A stretch of 58,627 nt of DNA from Pseudomonadota bacterium (GTDB lineage Bacteria; CALINM01). The number at the start of each line of letters is the position of its first letter. Position 1 is the stretch's first letter. Both the position numbers and the translations under genes were made by a program. Under the pieces are notes generated by a model. The model did not search any database, was not told where the DNA came from, and saw only the letters and a program-made list of their open reading frames with translations. Where the stretch lies: assembly GCA_026415985.1 (NCBI GenBank), contig JAOAGA010000002.1, forward strand, positions 261 to 58,887, in the 5' to 3' direction. Positions 16,444 to 23,911 of the stretch are shown one piece after another.

Positions 16444-19073
16444 ATAAAAAAGAGCTAATTACTACCCATATAAATGCTGATTTTGATGCCATTGCCTCTC
16501 TTATAGGTGCGAAAAAACTTTATCCTTCCGCAACAGTTTTTTTCCCGGGGTCACAGGAGAAGTCTGCCAAAGATGATTTTGTCAGAAAAGTTCTTGAGGA
16601 TATTGATGCGGTTAAGCAGAAAAATATTAATCTCAGAGATATTAAGAAGATTATAATAGTAGATACGAGAAACCCGAAAAGGTTGGATATTCCCTCCGAT
16701 CTTTTTTCAAAAAAAGATGCAGAAATAATAATTTATGACCACCATCCTTATCAGGAAGGGGATTTGGTACCCCACAAACTTTTTTATCAAAAAACAGGTT
16801 CAACTACAACCATAATAACTTTAATACTGAGAGAAAAAGGTATATCTCTTACTCCAGATGAAGCAACTATTATGCTTACAGGAATATATGAAGATACAGG
16901 AAACCTGACCTATGAATCAACCTCTCCTGATGATTATTTAGCCTGTTCCTTTTTGTTATCTCAGGGAGGTAACTTGAAGATAGTGAGAAACCTTTTAAGC
17001 AGGGAGATTTCCAAAGAAGAGATAAAATTACTTAATGAGATGTTAAGTTCATTAAAGATTTATTCAATCTATGGGATAGATGTTGGGATATCAACAATTT
17101 TTAGTGAAGATTATATAAGGGACTTTGCGGTGATTGTTCAGAAGGTTAAGGATATTGAAAATCTCCCCGTAATGTTTGGTATAGGAAGTTTGGGTGATAG
17201 AATTATAGTTTCAGCAAGGAGCAGGTTGCCGGAAGTTGATGTGTCAAGAATACTTGCCAGGTTAGGCGGTGGTGGTCATGCCTTTGCAGGATCTGCTGTT
17301 GTTAAGGATTTAACAACAATTCAGGTGGAGGAGATAATTTTAACAGAGCTTAAGGAAGTTATTAAAAAACCCAAAGAGGCACGGGATATTATGTCTATGC
17401 CTGTTAAGTATATAAGTCCCGATACAACTATAATTGATGCGGAAGAGATTCTTACCAAATACAATATTAATATGGTTCCCGTTTGTGAGAACACCGGAGG
17501 TAAAAATAAGATTATAGGATTAATATCGAGACAAAATGTTGAAAAAGCAGATTTTCATGGTTTTGGTAAGTTACCGGTCAAAAACTTTATGACTACAGAG
17601 TTTTACACTGTCAAGCCCGGTTCTGACATCAAAGAGATAAAGGATCTTATTTTTAGAGGAAGACAGAGGCTTCTTCCCGTAATTAATGAGTATGAAGAGC
17701 CCATAGGTGTTATTACGAGAACCGATTTTTTAAGGATTCTTCAGGATGAAAAAATCATTACTGAAAAAGAGAGTGAACAAAAGGATGAATATTTCAAAAA
17801 TCTTCGTTCTCTAATGAAAGATCTGATTGATGAGAATATTTATGAAAGATTGGTTAAGATCGGAGAGGTAGCGGAAGCGCTTGGTTATAACGCCTTTTTG
17901 GTCGGTGGTATAGTAAGAGATCTGATTCTGAGGAAAAAGAATTTAGATATAGATATTGTAGTTGAAGGAGATGGTATCAGGCTTGCCAATACTGTATCAA
18001 AATTGCTTTCCGTTAAGGTTACGGAACACAAAAAGTTTGGTACAGCCCATTTGATTTATTCTGATGGTACCAAAATTGATATTGCAACGGCGAGAATTGA
18101 GTATTATCCTCATCCTGCAAGTCTGCCAACCGTAGAGAAGGGGTCACTGAAATTAGATCTTTACAGACGAGACTTTACTATAAATACACTTGCGGTGAAA
18201 CTAAATCCGAATGGTTTCGGTGAGCTTATTGATTACTTTGGCGGGTTGAGAGATTTGAAAGAGGGAATGATAAGAGTTCTTCACAACCTGAGTTTCGTTG
18301 AAGATCCTACGAGAGTTTTCAGGGCAGTTAGGTTCGAGGTCAGATTTGATTTCAAAATCAGTAAACACTCTTTGTATCTTATTAAAAATGCCATAAAGAT
18401 GAATGTCTTTGATATGCTTTCCGGTAACAGGCTTTTTAGCGAGCTACTCCTCATTCTTGAAGAAGAGTATCCTGAGAAGATATTTGACAGACTCGATGAG
18501 TTATCTCTTATTCAATATATCCATAGAGATTTAAAATGGAAGAAAATAAAATCACTTTTTATAAGGGCTAAAGAGATAATTAAATGGTATGAGTTACTTT
18601 ATACCGGGAGAGAAGTTGATAAAAGAATAGTTCTTTTTTCGGCGCTTTTTGACGGCATTGAGTACGCTATGTTGAAAGATTTGGTTCATAATTTTTCCAT
18701 AACCGGTCAGTTTGGGAAAAAGATTTTAGAGATTAAAAATAAAGAAAATCTGACCTTTGAAAAACTTTCAAAAATGTCCGATGAAAGCGATGTATATTTT
18801 ATATTCAGAGACTTATCTGTCGAAGCAATTATTTTTTATATGGCCAAGTTTAATGACAGCTCTGTAAAAAAGCTTGTTTCCCGGTATTTCAAAGAAATGA
18901 TTAATATTAAACCGGTGATAACAGGAGAAGATTTAATTGCCCTTGGGTTAAAACCGTCTGCGATATTTACGGAGATTTTCGAAGCACTGATAAGGGCTTA
19001 CATAAAGGGTGAGGTTAAAAACAGAGATGATGAGATAAATCTTGTAAAAAAAATGTTTCTAAAAAATCCTTAG
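16440..19073 (+). CDS. DHH-CBS-tRNA nucleotidyltransferase (A-adding type)
   Basis: An 877-residue multidomain enzyme. A DHH phosphoesterase module (N-A-D-F-D-A-I-A near 12-19, V-D-T-R near 77, D-H-H near 99-101) is followed by a DHHA1 part (G-G-G-G-H-A-F-A-G near 277), two CBS domains (about 310-430), a class II nucleotidyltransferase head (V-G-G-I-V-R-D then D-I-D-I near 484-505, and R-R-D-F-T-I-N near 575) and a helical RNA-binding tail. This architecture is known from Aquifex and deltaproteobacteria, where it is a tRNA CCA-end or A-adding enzyme. Whether it adds A only, CC only or CCA cannot be decided here. It starts within the recombinase stop (ATGA). Confidence 0.9.
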   Translation: MNKKELITTHINADFDAIASLIGAKKLYPSATVFFPGSQEKSAKDDFVRKVLEDIDAVKQKNINLRDIKKIIIVDTRNPKRLDIPSDLFSKKDAEIIIYDHHPYQEGDLVPHKLFYQKTGSTTTIITLILREKGISLTPDEATIMLTGIYEDTGNLTYESTSPDDYLACSFLLSQGGNLKIVRNLLSREISKEEIKLLNEMLSSLKIYSIYGIDVGISTIFSEDYIRDFAVIVQKVKDIENLPVMFGIGSLGDRIIVSARSRLPEVDVSRILARLGGGGHAFAGSAVVKDLTTIQVEEIILTELKEVIKKPKEARDIMSMPVKYISPDTTIIDAEEILTKYNINMVPVCENTGGKNKIIGLISRQNVEKADFHGFGKLPVKNFMTTEFYTVKPGSDIKEIKDLIFRGRQRLLPVINEYEEPIGVITRTDFLRILQDEKIITEKESEQKDEYFKNLRSLMKDLIDENIYERLVKIGEVAEALGYNAFLVGGIVRDLILRKKNLDIDIVVEGDGIRLANTVSKLLSVKVTEHKKFGTAHLIYSDGTKIDIATARIEYYPHPASLPTVEKGSLKLDLYRRDFTINTLAVKLNPNGFGELIDYFGGLRDLKEGMIRVLHNLSFVEDPTRVFRAVRFEVRFDFKISKHSLYLIKNAIKMNVFDMLSGNRLFSELLLILEEEYPEKIFDRLDELSLIQYIHRDLKWKKIKSLFIRAKEIIKWYELLYTGREVDKRIVLFSALFDGIEYAMLKDLVHNFSITGQFGKKILEIKNKENLTFEKLSKMSDESDVYFIFRDLSVEAIIFYMAKFNDSSVKKLVSRYFKEMINIKPVITGEDLIALGLKPSAIFTEIFEALIRAYIKGEVKNRDDEINLVKKMFLKNP

Positions 19074-19078
19074 CAAGA

Positions 19079-19107
19079 TTGATTAATTGTTTTTTATTTA
19101 ATATAAT
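19079..19107 (+). promoter_or_regulatory. Sigma-70-type promoter of the outer-membrane protein gene
   Basis: TTGATT at 19079-19084 and TATAAT at 19102-19107 with a 17-base spacer, the best-formed promoter in this part of the window. Transcription would begin near 19114, leaving a short leader that contains AGGAGG at 19120-19125. Confidence 0.65.
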
Positions 19108-19129
19108 TAAAGAAAAAATAGGAGGCTCT

Positions 19130-19870
19130 ATGAAAAAGTTTATTTTATCACTGTTTCTGATTTGTATTGTAGTAAACAAATCCTTTGCAATTGATGATAT
19201 TAAGTTTAGCTCAGGAATGACACAGGATCTGTTTAAGAAGTTTAGCGAAGAGATTGGCGTTGCCTTATCGTATAAACCTGTATCACCTGCAGAACCTTAC
19301 GGGCTAACTGGTTTTGACTTAGGAGTAGAGCTTTCTGCTATAAAGATTGATGATAAATATTGGAAAAATGCCCTTAAAGATCTTGATGCTCCATCATACT
19401 TGTTTGTCCCTAAGATTCACGCCATAAAGGGTCTTCCCTTTGGTATAGACATCGGTGCTGTCTATTCTCAGATTCCCGGTTCTAATGTGAAATATTTTGG
19501 CGGTGAGCTTAAATATGCAATAATTCAGGGGGGAGCGGTTTTTCCTGCTGTTGCTGTAAGAGGTACCTATACACAACTTTCTGGAGTAGACGAGCTTGAT
19601 TTTAAAACTTATGGTGCCGAGGCATCTATAAGTAAAGGTTTTGGTATCGGAGTTAAAATTACTCCCTATGCAGGTGTGGGCATGAACTATTTCAAAAGCA
19701 CACCTAAAGGTAACGCAAAGAATGTCTTAGGCTTGAAAGAGGAAACTTTTACCAAACCCAAAGCCTATCTGGGTGCAAGGTTAAATGTTCTTTTGCTGAC
19801 CGTAACAGGAGAAGTAGAGTATAATAATATTACACCTGTTTATTCAATTAAAGCGGGGCTATCTTTTTAG
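19130..19870 (+). CDS. Probable outer-membrane beta-barrel protein
   Basis: About 246 residues. A clear Sec signal peptide (MKK, hydrophobic core, cleavage after S-F-A near residue 21) is followed by alternating hydrophobic/polar strands rich in Gly and aromatics and ending in Phe (K-A-G-L-S-F), as expected for a beta-barrel inserted by BAM. The ATG at 19130 is chosen over an in-frame upstream start at 19079 because AGGAGG lies just before it and the upstream start lies on the -35 box. It has its own promoter and resembles generic OmpA/DUF-type barrels; no specific function is recognised. Confidence 0.75.
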   Translation: MKKFILSLFLICIVVNKSFAIDDIKFSSGMTQDLFKKFSEEIGVALSYKPVSPAEPYGLTGFDLGVELSAIKIDDKYWKNALKDLDAPSYLFVPKIHAIKGLPFGIDIGAVYSQIPGSNVKYFGGELKYAIIQGGAVFPAVAVRGTYTQLSGVDELDFKTYGAEASISKGFGIGVKITPYAGVGMNYFKSTPKGNAKNVLGLKEETFTKPKAYLGARLNVLLLTVTGEVEYNNITPVYSIKAGLSF

Positions 19871-19931
19871 TAAAATTTTCAACCTCTCATATCCTTAAAC
19901 AGGGGGAAATTCATCTTATAAGAGGTGAAAA

Positions 19932-21398
19932 ATGATAATTCAATGTGATAAATGTCAAAGTAAGTTTAAGATTGATGACTCGAAAGTTACGGTGAAGGGT
20001 GTAAAGGTAAAGTGTAAAAAGTGCGCTAATCTTTTTACTGTGTATCCGACAACCGGCGAAAAGATTGAGGAAAAACTTTTTGAGGAAAAACCTGAGATAA
20101 GGCAGGAACCTAAAAAAGAAGAAATATCTTTTGATCTACCTTCCTTCGAGTTTACCATGGAAGAAAAAAAGGAAGAGAAGACTGAGATTAAAGAAGAGAC
20201 TAAAGAAGAGTTTTCCTGGGATCAGTTTAATTTAGACATTTCAGAGAAAAAGCCTGAAACAACAGAGAAGGAGGAGGTTCCCCTCGGAGAGGAGTTAAAA
20301 TTTGATTTCGAAAGTACCCCTGAGCCAAAAAAAGAGAGTGAGGAAGTGGACCTTAGTTTTGACTTTGATAAACTTGAAACAGAGAAAAAAGATTTACCGG
20401 AAGAGACAGTGGCAAAGAAAGAACCATTAGAAGAGTTTATAAAATCAGAGGGAGAGTCTAAGGAGACCTTTGAGTTTAATTTTTCCTTTGAGGAAAAAAA
20501 GGAAGCGGAAGTTCCAAAAGAGTCAGAAAAGGAAACAGAATCATTTAGCTTTGATAGCTTTGGTTTTGAAGAAGATAAAAAAGAAGAAAAGACTGAGGAA
20601 AAGTCCTTTTTAGATGAATTCAAGTTTGAAGAAACGGAAAAAGAGCCGGAAGAGAGTTTTCAGTCCTTTGAAATCAAGAAAGAACCAGAGAAAGAAGAGA
20701 TCGAAGGTTCTCAAGGTTTTGATTTCGTTTTTCAGGAAGAAAAGCCTTCAGAAAAAAAAGAATCTAAGGAAGATTTAAGCTTTGAAGAAGACAGGACTCC
20801 TGATCATAAAGAAGAGCTAAACTTTACGTTCCTTGAAGAAGATAAGAAAATTTCTTTCCCTCAGGAAGAGTTTACTAAAACGGAGGAAGAGCCGAAACCA
20901 TTAATAACTGAAGAAGTCAAACCAAAATCAGGTATTCTTACCTTTGTAGTATCTCTTTTAATTATAATTCTTTTTTCCGGGACAGGGGTTGGTTTTGTCT
21001 GGTGGCAGAAAACCAAAATTCTGGAAACTGAAGGATCTTTTGGAATCAGCGAGGTTAAATCGGAGTTTTATGAAAGCAAGACTTTAGGCAATGTTTTTGT
21101 AGTTAAAGGTAAGATTACAAATGGGTATAGAGTTCCTAAAAGTTTTTTAAAGGTCAAATGTGTTCTATATGACAAAAGTAATAAAAAACTGGCAGAAAAG
21201 ATTGCCTTTGCAAGCAATGTTTTTACCAAGGACGAGATAAGAGAGTTAACCTATGCCGAGATAGAGAAGGGCTTAAATAATAAGATGGGTAAATCCATGA
21301 TGAATGTTGATGTCTCACCGGGTAAGGCTATCCCGTTTATGATAATATTTGATAAAATCCCTGAAGGGGTGAGTTATCTGGAAGTAGAAGCCATCTAA
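19932..21398 (+). CDS. MJ0042 zinc-ribbon membrane protein with Phe-patterned acidic linker and DUF3426-like domain
   Basis: 488 residues. An N-terminal zinc ribbon (Cys5, Cys8, Cys28, Cys31) of the MJ0042/zinc-finger family is followed by about 290 low-complexity Glu/Lys/Ser residues in which short Phe clusters such as F-E-F, F-D-F, F-N-F-S-F and F-S-F-D-S-F recur every 20-30 residues. One membrane helix lies at about 334-356, then an exported C-terminal domain like DUF3426 (F-V-V-K-G-K-I-T-N-G-Y). Proteins of this layout are common in deltaproteobacteria without an assigned role. The zinc ribbon and linker would be cytoplasmic. Confidence 0.82.
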   Translation: MIIQCDKCQSKFKIDDSKVTVKGVKVKCKKCANLFTVYPTTGEKIEEKLFEEKPEIRQEPKKEEISFDLPSFEFTMEEKKEEKTEIKEETKEEFSWDQFNLDISEKKPETTEKEEVPLGEELKFDFESTPEPKKESEEVDLSFDFDKLETEKKDLPEETVAKKEPLEEFIKSEGESKETFEFNFSFEEKKEAEVPKESEKETESFSFDSFGFEEDKKEEKTEEKSFLDEFKFEETEKEPEESFQSFEIKKEPEKEEIEGSQGFDFVFQEEKPSEKKESKEDLSFEEDRTPDHKEELNFTFLEEDKKISFPQEEFTKTEEEPKPLITEEVKPKSGILTFVVSLLIIILFSGTGVGFVWWQKTKILETEGSFGISEVKSEFYESKTLGNVFVVKGKITNGYRVPKSFLKVKCVLYDKSNKKLAEKIAFASNVFTKDEIRELTYAEIEKGLNNKMGKSMMNVDVSPGKAIPFMIIFDKIPEGVSYLEVEAI

Positions 21399-21430
21399 AG
21401 CTTAATAACTATAGAAAGGAATCGGAGAGA

Positions 21431-22312
21431 ATGCATAAAACCCTCGAAAAAATTTACTATGAGGTCAGAGAACCACAGATAGATTTTGATGATATCGGTG
21501 GGCTATGGGATGCCAAGAAAAAGGTAGATGAGTTAATAGTTTTTCCTCTATTGAAAGATAAAGAAATATCAAAAAGCGGTCTTGAGAAACCAAAGGGTGT
21601 ATTACTTTGGGGTCCCCTTGGTGTTGGAATGACCATGCTTGCCGAAGCGTCTGCTAAAAGGGCAAAGGTCCCCTTTGTTTATGTGTCAGGACAAGAAGTT
21701 CTCGGGAAAAAAACAGCCCTGAAAGAAGCAATCGATACCGCCATTGAGGAGAAACCTTGTGTTCTTTATATCTCCGATTGTGACTGGATCTGCCCGAGAC
21801 CTAATTGCAGTTACGAATGGAAAAGGGGAAACTTCAGGGGAAAACCACCTACCTTTGCCGATGATGATTTCAGAACTTTTTTTATTAGAGAGATCGACAG
21901 AGTTCAGGAATTCGATGAAGTTAGGTTAGTAGGTGGTTGTTACAGAGTTGATGTGGTAGATCAGGCTATAATCAAGGAAAAAAAACGGTTTAACAGAAAA
22001 ATTTTTTTACATCCTCCTGAATATGAAGATAGATTAGATATGTTAAAGATTTATCTCAAAAAGGTCAAAAATCTTGGAAAAGACGTTGATATTAAGATAC
22101 TTGCTCAAAAAACAAGAGGATATGTCGGCTGGGATATAGAAAGTCTTTATAAAAAGGCTGTTCTTTTTTCTATTATGGATGGGAAAAAATCAGTGGATAT
22201 GAAATCTTTTGAAAAGGCTTTGAAAGATATAGAGCCGTGGCTTTCCGAGGATATGATTATTGGCTATTATGATATCTATAACAAAGATTGTCCTCATCAT
22301 TATACCTTCTGA
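21431..22312 (+). CDS. Degenerate AAA+ (Cdc48/FtsH-like) protein
   Basis: 293 residues with the full AAA+ framework: D-F-D-D-I-G-G-L near 18-25, a Walker A-like loop G-P-L-G-V-G-M-T at 61-68, and a C-terminal helical lid (T-R-G-Y-V-G-W-D-I near 227). The essential Walker A Lys is replaced by Met67 and the Walker B Asp-Glu pair is replaced (V-L-Y-I-S-D-C-D, 111-118), so ATP hydrolysis is not expected. The arginine-finger region keeps R-F-N-R. A Cys cluster (110, 117, 121, 126) replaces part of the normal core and could bind metal. Its stop shares one base with the start of the FmdE-like gene, so the two are co-translated. Confidence 0.8.
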   Translation: MHKTLEKIYYEVREPQIDFDDIGGLWDAKKKVDELIVFPLLKDKEISKSGLEKPKGVLLWGPLGVGMTMLAEASAKRAKVPFVYVSGQEVLGKKTALKEAIDTAIEEKPCVLYISDCDWICPRPNCSYEWKRGNFRGKPPTFADDDFRTFFIREIDRVQEFDEVRLVGGCYRVDVVDQAIIKEKKRFNRKIFLHPPEYEDRLDMLKIYLKKVKNLGKDVDIKILAQKTRGYVGWDIESLYKKAVLFSIMDGKKSVDMKSFEKALKDIEPWLSEDMIIGYYDIYNKDCPHHYTF

Positions 22313-22749
22313 TGAATAAAAGCGGGTTAAAGTTAGTATATTGGTTTCACGGTCACAGTTGCCCTATGTCTACCTTAGGGTATAGGGCAGGTGTTGTGGC
22401 AAAAAAGTTGCTTAAGGTTAAAAGGAAAGATTACTATAAAGTTTCTGTTAAAGTGTTTTTTAAAAGCTGTGCTGTTGACGGTATTCAGATAAGTTTTCCT
22501 GCTACCTATGCGAATGGTAATTTAACATTACAGGATGAAAAGAGATTTGCTTTTGAGTTTCTTGACAATGAAAAAAAGAGAGGCGTAAGCATAACATTCA
22601 ACAAACCATTGTTAGACTTTATGGAAAGATATGCCCATATAAAAAAAACAGAAAAAGATGAAAAAAAGATTATTGGTTTCTTTAAAAAATTTATTAAGTA
22701 TACCCAATCGGCAAAACTGAATGATATCTTCATTATAAAAGAGATTTAA
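22312..22749 (+). CDS. FmdE-like protein
   Basis: 145 residues matching the FmdE fold (named after formylmethanofuran dehydrogenase subunit E). The signature F-H-G-H-S-C-P is at 12-18, then L-G-Y-R-A-G near 22-27 and C-A-V-D-G-I-Q from Cys53. The His/Cys pair (His13, His15, Cys17) with Cys53 forms the putative metal site. The C-terminal zinc ribbon of full-length FmdE is absent. The ATG at 22312 overlaps the previous stop (TGATG), giving a tightly coupled pair; an in-frame start at 22288 lies inside the upstream gene and is less likely. There is no formylmethanofuran dehydrogenase here, so the role is open. Confidence 0.82.
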   Translation: MNKSGLKLVYWFHGHSCPMSTLGYRAGVVAKKLLKVKRKDYYKVSVKVFFKSCAVDGIQISFPATYANGNLTLQDEKRFAFEFLDNEKKRGVSITFNKPLLDFMERYAHIKKTEKDEKKIIGFFKKFIKYTQSAKLNDIFIIKEI

Positions 22750-22763
22750 CTCTAAAATAATCT

Positions 22764-23714
22764 ATGCAGGAACTAATATCAAAATTTCTCAATATCATTT
22801 ACATAGAGATCTCCAAGATGTGGGTTTTTACCTTCATTAGTATAATTATTGCATCTTTGATAAAGACATATCAGATTGATTTAAAGATAAGGTTTCTTAT
22901 GCAGAAAAAGATTAAAACGGGTATTCTTTTTGCCACATTTGCGGGACTTGTGTCACCCCTTTGTTCCTGTGGAATTTTACCAATTGCCATCTCTCTTTCT
23001 GCTGCGGGAGTTCCATTGCCACCAATAACAGCTCTTCTTTTTACCTCGCCTGCTATGGGGCCGGAAGCTCTTGTGTTGACTTACGGAGGTCTTGGAATTA
23101 AGTATGCGTTAGTGAAATTAATCTTTGCTACTATTTTTGGAATTATAATTGGCTTTGTTTTTCTGTTTCTTCAGAGACTTAATTTCTATACCGAGGATGC
23201 CATAAGGATAAAACCGGTTTTTGATGAAAGGGGCGAGCTTTTATCGTCATACCAGATTGCCTGTGCTAATGATATTTCAATTAAAACTATGAATGTAATA
23301 CCAAGGGAAAGCAGATTTAGGTTTTTTCTTGACAGATTTTACGATATGGCTCTTTTTATTGGTGGGTTAACCTTCTTGGCGATAGTTATAGAAGCTTTAC
23401 TTCATATTTTTATAAGCCAGGATATTCTTAAAAGTTTACTCTCCTATAGTGGTATGTTTTCGGTATTAATTACCGCCTTTATAGGAGGGCTCATTCCCTT
23501 GAATCAGATTGCCTTTGTCCCCATAGCAAAGGGGCTTCAGTCTTTAGGAGCAAGTGATGCGGTAATAGTTACATTAATGTTTGCAGGCCCGACTATTAGT
23601 ATTCCATCTATAATTGTTTTATACAAGATGTTTAAATGGAGGGTTTTCATAACTTTTGTAACAGTTTCTTTTTTGCTTTCTTTGGTAGCAGGTTTAATTT
23701 TTCTCGTTATATAG
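22764..23714 (+). CDS. ArsP/YraQ-type permease (DUF318)
   Basis: 316-residue integral membrane protein with about eight helices in two halves, each carrying a family repeat: L-V-S-P-L-C-S-C-G near 62-70 and L-I-P-L-N-Q near 247-252 with the conserved F-x-G-P-x-I/L-S pattern near 277. Cys67 and Cys69 are the paired cysteines used by ArsP to extrude trivalent organoarsenicals; other YraQ permeases have unknown substrates. It follows the FmdE-like gene by 14 bases. There is no arsenic resistance regulator or methyltransferase nearby, so a different soft-metal or redox substrate is possible. Confidence 0.85.
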   Translation: MQELISKFLNIIYIEISKMWVFTFISIIIASLIKTYQIDLKIRFLMQKKIKTGILFATFAGLVSPLCSCGILPIAISLSAAGVPLPPITALLFTSPAMGPEALVLTYGGLGIKYALVKLIFATIFGIIIGFVFLFLQRLNFYTEDAIRIKPVFDERGELLSSYQIACANDISIKTMNVIPRESRFRFFLDRFYDMALFIGGLTFLAIVIEALLHIFISQDILKSLLSYSGMFSVLITAFIGGLIPLNQIAFVPIAKGLQSLGASDAVIVTLMFAGPTISIPSIIVLYKMFKWRVFITFVTVSFLLSLVAGLIFLVI

Positions 23715-23728
23715 CGGAAATTAAATGT

Positions 23729-23850
23729 TAAATATTAGTAAAATGACGTAAAAAGAAAAAGTTGGTAATTTTATATCAGATTTATTTATTTTGTTTTAAC
23801 TTTTATCTTCATTAATTTTTTTAAGAGGCATATTTTTTGCATAATATTTA
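23729..23850. promoter_or_regulatory. Widely spaced inverted 9-mers upstream of the FG-GAP gene
   Basis: TAAATATTA at 23729-23737 and its inverse TAATATTTA at 23842-23850 flank the intergenic region; the second copy sits directly before the -35 box. The same pair forms the compact palindrome over the mdh promoter at 51.4 kb. Both are pure A/T and each 9-mer is expected a few times by chance, so a shared regulator is only a suggestion. Confidence 0.25.
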
Positions 23851-23852
23851 AC

Positions 23853-23881
23853 TTGAAATTACTAATTTTTAAAGATATAAT
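23853..23881 (+). promoter_or_regulatory. Sigma-70-type promoter of the FG-GAP gene
   Basis: TTGAAA at 23853-23858, a 17-base spacer and a perfect TATAAT at 23876-23881. Transcription would start near 23888, followed by an AAAGGAG ribosome binding site and the ATG at 23912. Confidence 0.7.
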
Positions 23882-23911
23882 TTAAAAAACTCTAATAAAA
23901 GGAGTTAGATT

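Noticed and set aside
19079-19129. In-frame extension of the outer-membrane protein gene
   Set aside because: Its start lies on the predicted -35 box and would bury the signal peptide; AGGAGG and the MKK leader point to 19130.
20222-20623. Long - strand open frame opposite the acidic linker
   Set aside because: Ser/Phe-rich composition is simply the reverse complement of the Glu/Lys-rich repeat; no start signals or recognisable motif.
22764-23714. Arsenic resistance operon
   Set aside because: The permease is of the ArsP/YraQ type, but no ArsR, arsenic methyltransferase or reductase is nearby.
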